Shown here: piece after piece, positions 13,779-22,900 of the stretch
Numbering within the stretch: the first letter of the stretch is position 1
Layout: every line of letters starts with the position of its first letter
Source of the DNA: JAPLKX01 sp035530195
GTDB taxonomy: Bacteria; Hydrogenedentota; Hydrogenedentia; Hydrogenedentales; SLHB01
Reading direction: 5' to 3'
DNA: 24,448 bases
Assembly: GCA_035530195.1 (NCBI GenBank)
Contig: DATKVG010000071.1
Coordinates: 1 to 24,448, forward strand
Notes under the pieces: generated by a model
Database searches by the model: none
Seen by the model: the letters and a program-made list of their open reading frames with translations, nothing else
Told to the model about the DNA's origin: nothing
Position numbers and translations under genes: made by a program

Positions 13779-15134
13779 ATGGCGCCCAAAGAACTGAATC
13801 CTTGGGAACTGGCGCAAGATTATCTTCGGCAAGTCTTAGACGAACACAGCTACAAGAACTGGTTTTCGCAGACTCGGTTTGAGTCGTTCGACGAGGGTCA
13901 GTTGACGGTGAATGTTCCGAGCCAGTTTTTTGCGGACTGGCTGCGGGACCACTACCTTGACGCGATCGTCGAGTCGGTTCGGAAGGTGATCCCGGAGTTC
14001 AGGGAGGTGCGGTTTGCGCCGTCGCCGGACCTTTCGTCGCCGGTGGTGGAGCAGCCGGTGGGGGCGCTGTCGAACCTGAAGCACAAGGCGATCCCGACGG
14101 CAGGCGCGGCGACGGGTTTTGTTCCGCGTTACACGTTTGACCGTTTTGTGGTTGGTTCGGGGAACCGTTTTGCGCACGCGGCGGCAAAGGCGGTTGCGGA
14201 GTCGCCGGCGCGGGCATACAACCCGTTGTTCATCTGCGGCGGCACGGGGCTCGGTAAGACGCACCTGATGCAGGCGCTGGGCCAGGAGGTTCTGAGCCGT
14301 GACGGGGACGCGAGCATTGTTTTCATTTCGTCGGAACATTTCACGAACCAACTCATTGAGAGCATTGCGAAGAAGTCGACGCAACGGTTCCGAGCAAAGT
14401 ATCGGAAGGCGGATGTCCTTCTGATCGACGACATTCATTTCATCGCGGGCAAGGAGGCGACGCAGGAGGAGTTTTTCCACACGTTCAACGCGCTGTTCGA
14501 GCGGCACAAACAGATCGTGCTTTCGAGCGATCGGACGCCGAAGGATATCCCGGGGCTTGAGGAGCGGCTGGTTTCGCGGTTTGGTTGGGGGCTGGTGACG
14601 GACATCCAGCCGCCGGACCTTGAGACGCGTGTGGCCATATTGAAGAGCAAGGCGTCGGAGGAGCGGGTGTCTGTGCCTGACGAGGTGCTTCAGTACGTGG
14701 CGACGCATATCACGACGAACATCCGGGAACTCGAGGGGGCGCTGATAACGGTTTTGGCGTTCAGCCGGCTGACGGAGCGGAAAATCAGCGTTCCGGTGGT
14801 TGAGGAGGTTCTGCGGGACCTGATTGGGAGTGAAAAGATCCGGCCGGTGACGATCGAGGCGGTTCAGCGAGCGGTTGCGGAGCGTTTTGACGTTCGTGTG
14901 GCGGATCTTTGCGGGCGGAACCGGCAGCGGATGATTGTGTTTCCGCGTCAGGTGGCGATGTACCTGTGCAAGACGCTGATCCCGAGCTTGTCGTTGAACG
15001 AGGTAGGGAGGGCGTTCGGGGGTAAGGACCATACGACGGTGTTGCACGCGTGCCAGAAAATCAGCAAGCAGGCGGCGAAGGATCCGACGACGAAGCAGGT
15101 GCTGATTCAGTTGCAGAAGACGCTGCGGCCGTGA
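13779..15134 (+). CDS. dnaA: Chromosomal replication initiator protein DnaA
   Basis: DnaA binds origin boxes and opens oriC using ATP. All domains are present in 451 residues. Domain I (about 5-75) is followed by a short linker, then the AAA+ domain with Walker A GGTGLGKT at 154-161, Walker B VLLIDDIH at 213-220 and the RLVSRFGWG segment. The C-terminal helix-turn-helix carries the family signature with RQVAMYLCK and GGKDHTTVLHAC. The length is typical. ATG 13779 has GGAGAT at 13770-13775. It is not followed by dnaN, recF or gyrB but by a terminator, def and recR, as in lineages where the classical dnaA operon is broken up. Confidence 0.98.
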   Translation: MAPKELNPWELAQDYLRQVLDEHSYKNWFSQTRFESFDEGQLTVNVPSQFFADWLRDHYLDAIVESVRKVIPEFREVRFAPSPDLSSPVVEQPVGALSNLKHKAIPTAGAATGFVPRYTFDRFVVGSGNRFAHAAAKAVAESPARAYNPLFICGGTGLGKTHLMQALGQEVLSRDGDASIVFISSEHFTNQLIESIAKKSTQRFRAKYRKADVLLIDDIHFIAGKEATQEEFFHTFNALFERHKQIVLSSDRTPKDIPGLEERLVSRFGWGLVTDIQPPDLETRVAILKSKASEERVSVPDEVLQYVATHITTNIRELEGALITVLAFSRLTERKISVPVVEEVLRDLIGSEKIRPVTIEAVQRAVAERFDVRVADLCGRNRQRMIVFPRQVAMYLCKTLIPSLSLNEVGRAFGGKDHTTVLHACQKISKQAAKDPTTKQVLIQLQKTLRP

Positions 15135-15135
15135 T

Positions 15136-15161
15136 GGGGTTTAGGGTTTAGGGTTTGGGGG
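15136..15161 (+). repeat. Telomere-like TTTAGGG repeat with G-quadruplex pattern
   Basis: Starting two bases after the dnaA stop, four G runs (15136, 15144, 15151, 15157) are separated by TTTA, TTTA and TTT. It fits an intramolecular quadruplex and matches the plant-type telomere unit. It is one of three such tracts in intergenic positions here, all with G on the + strand. Confidence 0.6.
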
Positions 15162-15186
15162 TAAGCGGAGAAGAAAAACCAATAAG

Positions 15187-15207
15187 ACCTATAGGACGTA
15201 TAGGGGG
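15187..15207. repeat. CCTATAGG dispersed motif, copy 1
   Basis: ACCTATAGGACGTATAGGGG carries a CCTATAGG palindrome followed by a degenerate second copy. Nearly the same sequence lies at 19881-19902. Both are intergenic. Confidence 0.5.
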
Positions 15208-15304
15208 AGCGAGGCCGGGGGCCGGAGGGGGCGGCCGGGGGCGCGGAGCATAAGAGCGGGACACCCCTTAGAACGCGAGGCAGGTCAGCGAAAAGCGGGA
15301 AAAG

Positions 15305-15354
15305 CGGGGACAGACACTTCCCGAACTGCAGGAAAGTGGCAGTCCCCGTTTTTT
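15305..15354 (+). terminator. Intrinsic terminator after dnaA (or REP-type hairpin)
   Basis: CGGGGAC (15305-15311) pairs with GTCCCCG (15342-15348). An inner CACTTCC / GGAAAGTG stem extends the hairpin, and six T residues (15349-15354) follow directly. It would end the dnaA transcript ahead of def. The GGGGACAGACACTT sequence also resembles widespread REP hairpins, so it may be a domesticated repeat. Confidence 0.7.
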
Positions 15355-15418
15355 GGTTGAATTGCGGGATTTCCGGGGGGTGTGGTAGTATTATTAGACG
15401 GTAAAAAGGGAAGTGGAA

Positions 15419-15937
15419 ATGGCGAGTAAGGACGTAATTTTGTATCCGGACGCTCCTTTGACGAAGAAGGCAGCGCGGTTCAAGAATGTAGGGCCGGCCG
15501 TAGCGAAGTTGGCGGCGGAAATGTTTGAGATCATGGACACGTACGATGGTTGCGGTCTTGCGGGGCCGCAGGTGGGTGTGTCGAAACGGATTGCGGTGCT
15601 GCGGGAGCCGGAGAGACAGACGGATATCTGCCTGGTGAACCCAGAGATTATGGAGACGGAGGGCCAGGAGTTTTTGGAAGAGGGTTGCCTGAGCCTGCCG
15701 CAGGTTTTTGCGATGGTGCCTCGTTATACGCGGTTGCGGGTTCGGGGTTTGAACGAGCATGGGAGACCGGTCGAGTTTGAGGCGGCGGGGATGCTGGCGC
15801 GCATCATCCAGCATGAGGTGGATCACCTGAACGGGCTGGTTTTTCTGGACCGTGTGGACCTGCTGACGCGTGAGGCGAAGTTCCAGGAGTGGCAGGAGAT
15901 CCGGAGCGAGATGCTGACCGCAACTGAAGAACAGTAA
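15419..15937 (+). CDS. def: Peptide deformylase
   Basis: Def removes the formyl group from nascent N-terminal methionine at the ribosome. The three family motifs are present in 172 residues: GCGLAGPQ at 44-51 (usually GxGLAAxQ), EGCLSLP with metal ligand C90, and HEVDH with H132, E133 and H136. ATG 15419 is preferred over the in-frame GTG 15413 because AAGGGAAG lies at a proper distance only from the ATG. A weak -10-like TATTAT is at 15389-15394. The gene is followed after 7 bases by recR, so the two probably form an operon. Confidence 0.96.
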   Translation: MASKDVILYPDAPLTKKAARFKNVGPAVAKLAAEMFEIMDTYDGCGLAGPQVGVSKRIAVLREPERQTDICLVNPEIMETEGQEFLEEGCLSLPQVFAMVPRYTRLRVRGLNEHGRPVEFEAAGMLARIIQHEVDHLNGLVFLDRVDLLTREAKFQEWQEIRSEMLTATEEQ

Positions 15938-15944
15938 GGCGCCC

Positions 15945-16547
15945 ATGCTGACCGATTCCCCTTCCGTAGAGCGGCTGATCGAGGCGTTTCGCCGGCTGCC
16001 GGGTATTGGGAAGCGGACAGCGGAACGGCTGGCGCTGCATCTTCTGGGTGCGCCTGAATCGGAATCGGAGTTTTTGAGCGAGGCGGTGAGGAACGCGCGG
16101 GAACGTATCCGGACGTGCTCGGTCTGCTGCAACCTGACGGAGGCGGACCCGTGCGGGACGTGCGCGGATGAGCGTCGCGACCGGTCGGTGATCTGCGTGG
16201 TGGAGCGGGCGTCTGGGGCCATCGCGATCGAGAAGGCGGGGACGTACCGGGGGCTGTACCACGTGCTGAACGGAGCGCTGAATCCGCTGGAGGGGATCGG
16301 GCCGAGCGAGTTGCATATCGACCGGCTTATGAAGCGGCTTGAAGCGGGTGGCGTTGCGGAGGTGATCGTGGCGACGAATACCACGGCGGAAGGTGAAGCG
16401 ACGGCGCTTTATCTTTCGCGGCAGATTAGCCCGCTGGGCATTCATGTGACGCGGATCGCGCACGGGGTGCCGATGGGCGGTGGGCTGGAGTTTGCGGACG
16501 ACGCGACGTTGTCGCACGCGTTGCAAGGGCGGACGCGGCTTTCTTAA
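15945..16547 (+). CDS. recR: Recombination mediator protein RecR
   Basis: RecR with RecF/RecO loads RecA at gaps. The 200-residue protein has the helix-hairpin-helix RRLPGIGKRTAERLALHLL, a C4 zinc finger with C58, C61, C70 and C73, and a Toprim domain (about 82-175) with ICVVE and TNTTAEGEATALYL. The last part, GVPMGGGLEFADDATL, is diagnostic of RecR. The length is normal. ATG 15945 has AAGG at 15936-15939. The usual partner upstream is dnaX; here it is def. Confidence 0.97.
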   Translation: MLTDSPSVERLIEAFRRLPGIGKRTAERLALHLLGAPESESEFLSEAVRNARERIRTCSVCCNLTEADPCGTCADERRDRSVICVVERASGAIAIEKAGTYRGLYHVLNGALNPLEGIGPSELHIDRLMKRLEAGGVAEVIVATNTTAEGEATALYLSRQISPLGIHVTRIAHGVPMGGGLEFADDATLSHALQGRTRLS

Positions 16548-16624
16548 ATGATGAATGATGAATTTTTTTCAGACCCACAAGGAGGGGGTGTGGTAAAGGG
16601 CTTGGGTCTGCGTTGATACATTGA

Positions 16625-16799
16625 CGCGGCGGGGACGAGCTCCCGCTCGACCGTGGGGTTGCGAAAAAGACCTCGGTTTTGCATGCACCACCTCCGCCAC
16701 CACCGCCCGGTCGCGCGGGAGCGCGACCCCACCGCGTTGGCCCCAAAGGCTCGCCCGGTCGCGGGGGAGCGCGACCCCACCGCGTTGGCCCCAAAGGCT
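16625..16799. repeat. REPIN-like doublet, family A, copy 2, with extra tandem REP
   Basis: 16625-16736 matches 4730-4841 over the full 112 bp with few differences. REP units lie at 16625-16653 (inverted) and 16708-16736. Part of the element has then been tandemly duplicated: 48-bp units at 16704-16751 and 16752-16799 differ at one base, giving a third REP at 16756-16784. Located downstream of recR. Confidence 0.8.
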
Positions 16800-16872
16800 C
16801 GTATAACTGGTTTTGGTTGCGGTTATGCCGCGATGGGTTGACGGCTGTGGAATGCCTCGGGGATTTGCGCGT

Positions 16873-17007
16873 TCAGGGGGTTTTATCTGCGCGAATAATT
16901 TTTTCTCCGATGGCTTCGAGCAGGGCGGGTATGTTGCGGACGGTAGTGCGGTCGTATTCGCGGATTTGTTCGGGCAGGTCATCCCACGCGACGAGGTAGG
17001 GTGTCCA
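16873..17007 (-). pseudogene. RyR-domain protein remnant (C-terminal fragment)
   Basis: On the minus strand, 44 codons are open from 17007 to a TGA at 16873-16875. The translation TPYLVAWDDLPEQIREYDRT continues TVRNIPALLEAIGEKIIR. This closely resembles the end of bacterial RyR (ryanodine-receptor-type) domains, whose pattern is 'HP.LVPWDELPE.EKEYDR.TVR.IP.LL...G..I.R'. An in-frame TAA at 17008-17010 and the lack of a start codon or upstream domain mean only the tail survives. RyR domains are often found near phage or defence genes; none is seen here. Confidence 0.65.
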
Positions 17008-17274
17008 TTACGGCAGTATAATAATCATCTGTTCATAGGCCTTAATCTAACACACACGGGGTGTTTAATTCAAGGCTTCCATGCCTGGCCATTTGCAGAC
17101 ACAGGTGTGCGTGCAAGCCCCAGTAATCCGGGATGATGGGCGGACACCGCGCCCGCCGATACGATCATCCATTGCCAGTAACGCCGCATGAAGCTCATCA
17201 TGGTTCCCCCGTCACCGACTCCTGCTGTGCCACCTAGTTTGCCGAAGTGAAGCAGCGAGGACGCCACTTATACA

Positions 17275-17289
17275 AGAAGCGCGGCTTCT
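17275..17289. repeat. Small palindrome downstream of the RmlD-like gene
   Basis: AGAAGC and GCTTCT enclose GCG at 17275-17289. No T-run follows on the minus strand, so terminator function is unproven. The rest of 17011-17311 holds no gene I can support; a minus-strand frame from about 17267 to 17070 is open but lacks family signatures. Confidence 0.35.
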
Positions 17290-17311
17290 ATAAAAACCAC
17301 AGAGCTCCATT

Positions 17312-18229
17312 TCATGGTATCTGTTGGGCTTTTGCTTCTTTTACGAGTCGGAGTCCGTCCATCAGTGTCTGCATGGGCGTGTGGAGTGTGTTTTTTGCCT
17401 TGGCGTTGTCGAGGGAAGCGTCGTTTGGCCGTGGGGCGCGGCCTTCCATGGCATTGGAATCGGTGGCGATGACGGCGGCGGCGGAGGAGCCGAAGTCCTG
17501 GACGAGTTGGCAGGCCATCTCGTATCGGTTGAGCCGCGTTGAGCCGGCGAGATGGATGGCGCCGGTGAAATCGTTTTCGGCGATTTCGAGCAGTGCGCGG
17601 CCGAGGGTGATGACGTCTACGGGCGTTCTGATTTCGTTTGCGGGGAATTTAACTTTTTCGCCGCGGCTGAGCGCATCGACCATTTTTGCCAGAAACGAGT
17701 TGCCTGCGCCGAGTACGGGCAATCCCATAACGAGGGAGAGCCTTGCGACGACGCCCCATTCGAGCGTTGTGCGGACGGCCTCTTCGGCTTCGACTTTGGT
17801 GCGGGCGTAATGGTTGAGCGGGTTGGGAGGATCGGTTTCGACGTACATGCCGCGCCGCCCGTCGAACACGGTGTCGGTGGAGCAGAGTGTCATGCGGGCG
17901 CCGGACTCGGCGCAGAGCGCCGCGAGACTGCGGGTGACGCCGACGTTGACGCGCGTGGCATCGGCGGGGTGTTTTTCGCAGTAGTCGATATCGGCGAGCG
18001 CCGCGGTGTGGATTACGGCGCGAGGCTGGATCTGGGTAAAGACCTGGCGGAGTCGGGTGTCGTCGAGGAGGTCGAACTGGATGACGTGGAGGTTTTTGTC
18101 TTGCCGGGGTGGTTCGTCGAGCGAGAGGGCGTAGACGTCCCATTGTCCGGCGCGCAACGCCTGCCACACGACGCTGCCCGCAACAAATCCCCCATATCCT
18201 GTTACGAGAAGTTTCTCGACCATTGCCAT
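17312..18229 (-). CDS. RmlD-like extended SDR (dTDP-4-dehydrorhamnose reductase family)
   Basis: This NAD(P)-dependent sugar-nucleotide reductase family protein has 305 residues. The nucleotide-binding turn GYGGFVAG is at 11-18, the STDTVFDG block at 117-124, and the catalytic pair Y141 and K145 is in HYARTKVEAE. The C-terminal APRPNDASLDNAKA matches the RmlD 'RP.DvsLd..Ka' motif. True RmlD, RfbA/B/C partners are absent, so the substrate is uncertain. ATG 18229 has GGAGG upstream with a 9-base gap; a second ATG two codons later is less well spaced. It is divergent from the aminotransferase gene, and both may act on nucleotide sugars. Confidence 0.85.
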   Translation of the reverse strand: MAMVEKLLVTGYGGFVAGSVVWQALRAGQWDVYALSLDEPPRQDKNLHVIQFDLLDDTRLRQVFTQIQPRAVIHTAALADIDYCEKHPADATRVNVGVTRSLAALCAESGARMTLCSTDTVFDGRRGMYVETDPPNPLNHYARTKVEAEEAVRTTLEWGVVARLSLVMGLPVLGAGNSFLAKMVDALSRGEKVKFPANEIRTPVDVITLGRALLEIAENDFTGAIHLAGSTRLNRYEMACQLVQDFGSSAAAVIATDSNAMEGRAPRPNDASLDNAKAKNTLHTPMQTLMDGLRLVKEAKAQQIP

Positions 18230-18266
18230 TTGTGTGTTACCTCCGGGATTTTCAGGCTGTTGCGCA

Positions 18267-18296
18267 TTGAATGCGGTCCTTCCGCGGCGCTATGAT
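18267..18296 (+). promoter_or_regulatory. Sigma70-like promoter for the aminotransferase gene
   Basis: TTGAAT at 18267-18272 and TATGAT at 18291-18296 are 18 bases apart in the divergent intergenic region. The predicted start near 18303 leaves a leader of about 80 bases before ATG 18385, which has AAGGA at 18373-18377. Confidence 0.5.
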
Positions 18297-18384
18297 AATG
18301 CCCGCTGGGAAGCTATGCAATTATTGGCAATCACGACCTGTTTGAGGCGCACAGGCCGCAGGTTGTAAAAACAAGGACATCGGG

Positions 18385-19578
18385 ATGGATATCAAGCACG
18401 GACTGGAGATAAAGTTTGGCACCGAATACGGGCCGGAAGAAGAGCAGGCGATGTTGACGGTGCTGAGAAGGGGCGCGCCTACCAGCGGCGACGAGTGCAT
18501 CCAGTTTGAGAAAGAGTTTGCCGCCTATTGCGGGACGACGCACGCCCGGGTGGTTTCGAACGGTACGGCGGCGCTGTTTTTGTCGCTGATTGGGGCGGGC
18601 ATCAAGCCGGGCGACAGGGCGCTGACGACGCCGCTGACCTGGATCGCGACGCCGGCCGCGGCCGCGACGCTGGGCGCGGAAATCGATTTTGTGGACATCG
18701 ACCCGAAGACGTACGGGTTGGACCCGCGGCAGTTGGAAGGGAAACTGACGGACAACACGCGGGCGGTGTTGCCGGTTCATTTGTACGGGCAGTGCTGCGA
18801 CATGGACGAAATCCTCGGGCTGTCGCGGCGACACGGGTTTGTGGTGATAGAAGACGCGTGCCATGCGGTGGGCGCGACGTACAAGGGGCGGAAAGCGGGC
18901 AGCATGGGGCTGACGGGCTGCTTCAGCTTTCACGAGCAGAAGAACATGTCGACGCTGGGGGAAGGGGGCATGATCACGACGAGCGACGCGGCGGTGTTCG
19001 AGCGGATCGCGTTGTACCGATCCCATTGCACGCGCGTGTACGGGAAAAGCACGAAGTATTGCTCGCTCGATGAGTCGAAACTACCGATGGGCAAGCGATT
19101 CTGGTGGCAGGATTTCGACGATTGCGGGTACAACTTCCGGATGACGGACATGCAGGCGGCGGTTGGGCGGGTGCAGTTGCGGAAGCTCGATGCGCTGAAC
19201 GCGAAACGGGCCCGGAACGCCCAGTACCTCATGGATGGGTTGAAAGACGTGCCGGGGCTGAAGCTGCCGGTGGTGGCGGCGGACCGGACGCATTCGTTCC
19301 ATCTTTTCCCGGTCGAGATCGATCCCGAGATATACGGGATGACGAAAGAAGATTTTGTGTACGCGATGCGGTACGAGCGGGGCATAAAAGTTGGGACGCA
19401 TTACATTCCGCTGCATTATTCGACGGCGTTTCAGAAGCGCGGATTCCGGCGGGGTCAGTTTCCGGTGGCGGAGGCGGTGGCGGAACGGTTGGTGATGCTG
19501 CCCCTGAACCCGCGCCAGACTACCGAGGCGCTGGATTATCTGATAGACAGTGTTCGTGCGTTGTGCAGAGGAAATTGA
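18385..19578 (+). CDS. DegT/DnrJ/EryC1/StrS family PLP-dependent aminotransferase
   Basis: Members transfer an amino group to keto-sugars on nucleotide carriers for surface glycans or natural products. The 397 residues show fold-type I features: SNGTAALFLSL at 58-68, PVHLYGQCCDM, VIEDACHAVGA with the PLP-binding Asp (D157), and SFHEQKNMSTLGEGGM with the Schiff-base Lys K186. NFRMTDMQAAVGRVQL is the usual late block. The length is typical. It is preceded by a recognisable promoter and ribosome site and is divergent from the RmlD-like gene. A broken GHMP-kinase remnant lies 20 bases downstream, suggesting the locus once encoded more of a sugar pathway. Confidence 0.92.
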   Translation: MDIKHGLEIKFGTEYGPEEEQAMLTVLRRGAPTSGDECIQFEKEFAAYCGTTHARVVSNGTAALFLSLIGAGIKPGDRALTTPLTWIATPAAAATLGAEIDFVDIDPKTYGLDPRQLEGKLTDNTRAVLPVHLYGQCCDMDEILGLSRRHGFVVIEDACHAVGATYKGRKAGSMGLTGCFSFHEQKNMSTLGEGGMITTSDAAVFERIALYRSHCTRVYGKSTKYCSLDESKLPMGKRFWWQDFDDCGYNFRMTDMQAAVGRVQLRKLDALNAKRARNAQYLMDGLKDVPGLKLPVVAADRTHSFHLFPVEIDPEIYGMTKEDFVYAMRYERGIKVGTHYIPLHYSTAFQKRGFRRGQFPVAEAVAERLVMLPLNPRQTTEALDYLIDSVRALCRGN

Positions 19579-19598
19579 CAACCAACGGGGCGTGAACC

Positions 19599-19849
19599 AT
19601 GACGGGGGCACAAGACTGCGATCGGGTGTTGGCGGGCGCCGGGGACCTGTTCGCGCCGCAACAGAAGATATACATTTCACGTGCGCCGGGCCGGCTGGAC
19701 CTGATGGGGGGAACGACGATTACACCGGCGGGCTTGTGTTCGAGGCAACGACGCTGCTGGGCGAGACGCTGGGCTTGCTGACGATCGCCAGCGCGGCGGT
19801 TGTTCTGGCCGCGACGATTCTCATCATGAAGTACGACCCACGTGCGTAA
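19599..19849 (+). pseudogene. Chimeric remnant: GHMP sugar-kinase N-terminus joined to DMT/EamA-like transporter C-terminus
   Basis: The ATG 19599 frame reads IYISRAPGRLDLMGG, the start motif of GHMP sugar kinases (galactokinase type). The expected continuation GNDDYTGGLVFEATT is present but in the +1 frame, so one G is missing from a G-run at about 19706-19711. That second frame then runs into LLGETLGLLTIASAAVVLA and ends KYDPRA, a hydrophobic helix resembling the last segment of EamA/DMT-type transporters. Neither protein is complete. A deletion fusing two genes plus a frameshift explains it best; the transporter part is the less certain identification. Confidence 0.6.
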
Positions 19850-19880
19850 GGGATATGACAAGAGAACAATCGACAAATGG

Positions 19881-19902
19881 GACCTATAGGTCCTATAGGG
19901 GG
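19881..19902. repeat. CCTATAGG dispersed motif, copy 2
   Basis: GACCTATAGGTCCTATAGGG carries two exact CCTATAGG palindromes and mirrors the copy at 15187-15207. It lies between the kinase/transporter remnant and the 3' end of the large minus-strand gene. A G-rich stretch follows to 19925. Confidence 0.55.
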
Positions 19903-19929
19903 TGAAGGGATGGTTGGGGTGGCGGCGGA

Positions 19930-22900
19930 CTAGTTCAGGAACTGGCATTGGGCGACTTGGCCGATGTGGGCGCCGGTCAATTGCCAGACGACGCGCTTGT
20001 CGTCGGTGACTTCGAAGACGTGCGCGCCGGTCCTGTCTTGCGTGTCGCGGGTGTTCCAGTTGCAGACGATCGTGTTGCCGTTGTCGAGCCGGCGGATGCC
20101 GGCGAGCGCGCCGATCTCGATGTCGGGGATGTCGTTCTGCGTCAATTGCCACACGACCTGGTCCACACGGTCGTATTCGGTGACGGCGCCGCCGGCGCTG
20201 ATCAGGGTGTTTCCGTTTTCGAGCCGCAGCGCGCACACGGGTGAGGGGCGGGACGGGAATTCGCGGATGACGTTGCCATCGTGATTATACTCACGGACAG
20301 CGCCCTCGGCGGTGAACGGGACGAGGTAGGTCCCCTCCCCCGTTTTCCGGCACAACCTGAACTGGGCGTGGGGCGTTTTTTCGGTGGTGGCGAGTTGGAC
20401 TTGGTGGACGATCTCGCCGCTGGGGTTGACTTCGATGATGCGGCACTGGCCGACGATGCCGATCATGACGTTGCCGTCGGGCAGCGGCTGGCAGTTGGGG
20501 ATTTCGTTTGGCTTTTCGGTGGTGTACTCCCAGACGGTCTGCTTGTCAGGTGTGATTTCGCGCACGCCCTGATAGTAGGTGGTCAGGACGTTTCCGTTGG
20601 GCAGCATCCAGACGTCCTGGGGATGGGGCACGGGGTACTCCCACTCGATGTTGCCGTCGCGGTCGAGGATGGCGATCCGGTCGTGCTCGTGTTCGGAGAT
20701 GAGCACGCGGCGCGGCCCCCAGGTGTTCTCGTGCCAGAAACTGGCGCGCAGGCCGGGCAGCGTGCCATCGACGCCGAGGACGTTTTGCGGGTCCACGTCG
20801 AGCGACGGCCACACCAGCTCGCCGGCGAGCTGGGCTTCTTCGCGGATATATGAGCCGAGGCGGAGCGAGTTGCAGTCGAGCCACTGGACGATTTGAAGGC
20901 GGGCGGCGAGCGCGACGGCGTCGAGGTGCGGCTGTGTGAGCATGGCCTGGCCGATTTTCGAGGCGCGTGCGCCGAACCGGCCGGGGATCGTGCGCGACCC
21001 GCCGTGGACGCCGCTGTACGCGGTGGTCATGTTGGTGAACATGGCGCCGGAAAACCAGAACGTGTAATCCTCTTTGAGCGCTTCATAGCTCATATCCTGC
21101 GGCCCTTTGTTGCTTTTTTTGTGGCAGGGCATGCAGGTTTGATCAAAAATGGGCTTGATCTGGCGGTAATAGCTGACGGGTTCGAGCGGGCCGCACTCGG
21201 GCTCGATGGGCGATGGCGGGCGGCGCATGGCGAGCGGGTTAGCGGGCGTCTTTGGCGCGGCGTGAACGTTTTCGTGGCAGCCGTAGCAGGTCAACTGCTC
21301 GCCCGGATGCACAAACGCCACCGACCGCATCGATTGGACGGCCATGTGGTTCTCATCGAGGGCCTGGAAAATGACTTGCTTGGCGACGGGCGCTTCAAAA
21401 TACGCGCTGCCGTCATCCTCGACGGGGACGATGCCGAGCGGGATGCGGGGCGTGTTTTCACGCTCGTACCCGATCATGGGGCTGCCCATGGTGTGGTTGG
21501 TCTTGGGGATGTCCTGCACGACGCGGAGCCACTTGATCTTCACGCCGTCGGGGAATGGCAGGTCGGATTCGTAGACATTCATGACGGCGATGGTCGCTTT
21601 AGGTGCGGCGACGTCGCCGGGCTCCCTGACTTTGGACGGGATAACGGGCGGTGCGGTGCGCGGCCGTAGCGGGATGGGATCGATGAGGCGGAGGCGCTCG
21701 TCTTGCGGGCACGGCATCGAGCGCAGGTCGCACAGCAGTTCCTTGTTGCCAAAGCGGTCGACGAGCGCGAGGTTTTCCCAGACGTTGCAGAGGTAGAAGT
21801 CTTCGCTCAGCGGCCATGGGGTGCCGTATTTGTAATGGCGGCGGCCGGGCGACTCGGTTTCGGGGAATGGCTCGTCGGGCGTGATGCGTTTGACCTGGGC
21901 CATGTGGCCGTCGTCTTTCCGGCGCAGGTCGAGCAGGCAAAGCGACCCGTAGATCGAGCCGTGGTGCGGTGCGGCGGTGAAAATGTACAGCGGGGAGCCG
22001 GGGATGGACCGGATGCCCATCTCGACGAGCGGGGCGCCGAACCGGCTGTCCCATTCGCGGCCGCCGGCGATTCGGTAGGGCTGATGGTCGGGGAACGTGT
22101 GATACGGCAGCGGGTAATTGCCGTGAGGCGCGCGCGGGTTGGCGCCATCGGGATTGCTGACCCAGAACCGTGTGCCGAGGCAGTTTTCCCTGTCGACGTA
22201 GTCCCAGCGCGTATAGACGAGTTGGCCTTCGTTGTTGACGGACGGGTTCCACTCGCCGGTTGCGAAATAGCTGATGGGCCGGATGTCGGCGCCGTCGTCG
22301 CGCATCGAAAACAGCGTGTAATTGCGCACTTTCAGGTACGCGGCAAAACAGCGGATATACCCGCCGCGCCGTTCGGAGACAAACGCGATGCGGCCGCCGG
22401 GCAGCCAGCACGGGTCGAAATCGTCGAACTCGCCGTCGGTCAACTGCACGAGGTTCGAGCCGTTGACGTTGACTTTGAAAATGTGGAAACAGGTTCTTTT
22501 CGAGTAGATCCATTTGTGCTCGCTGTTTTCGGTCCATGCGAAGACGATCGTGTTACCGTCGAATGACAGGTCGGGCGTGGCGAACGCACCATAGTCGAGC
22601 TTGCGGCCTTTGAGCCGGCCGTTTTGCACGATCGAGTCGGCGAGCAGGTTTCTAATTGTGGGATCGGTTTTGAAATTGTTGAGCGAGAAAATGCCGCCGC
22701 CGGGGAAGGCGTTGAATCCGAAGTATTGCGTGACGAAATGCCCGCCCTGCGGGTCGGCGGTGGTGGGATTTGATCTGACGGAGCCTTCGAACGTTCCGCG
22801 GGCCGCGAACAGGATCGAGTCAAAGTCGAGGAGCGGGTTGGCCATGGCCACGTTGCGGCGGACAGCGCACGCGGCGAGGTAGAGGGCCTTGTAGCCGGGC

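Noticed and set aside
17070..17267. 65-codon minus-strand frame in the gap before the RmlD-like gene
   Set aside because: No family signature and no clear ribosome site; it could be a remnant, but the evidence is too thin to list as a gene.
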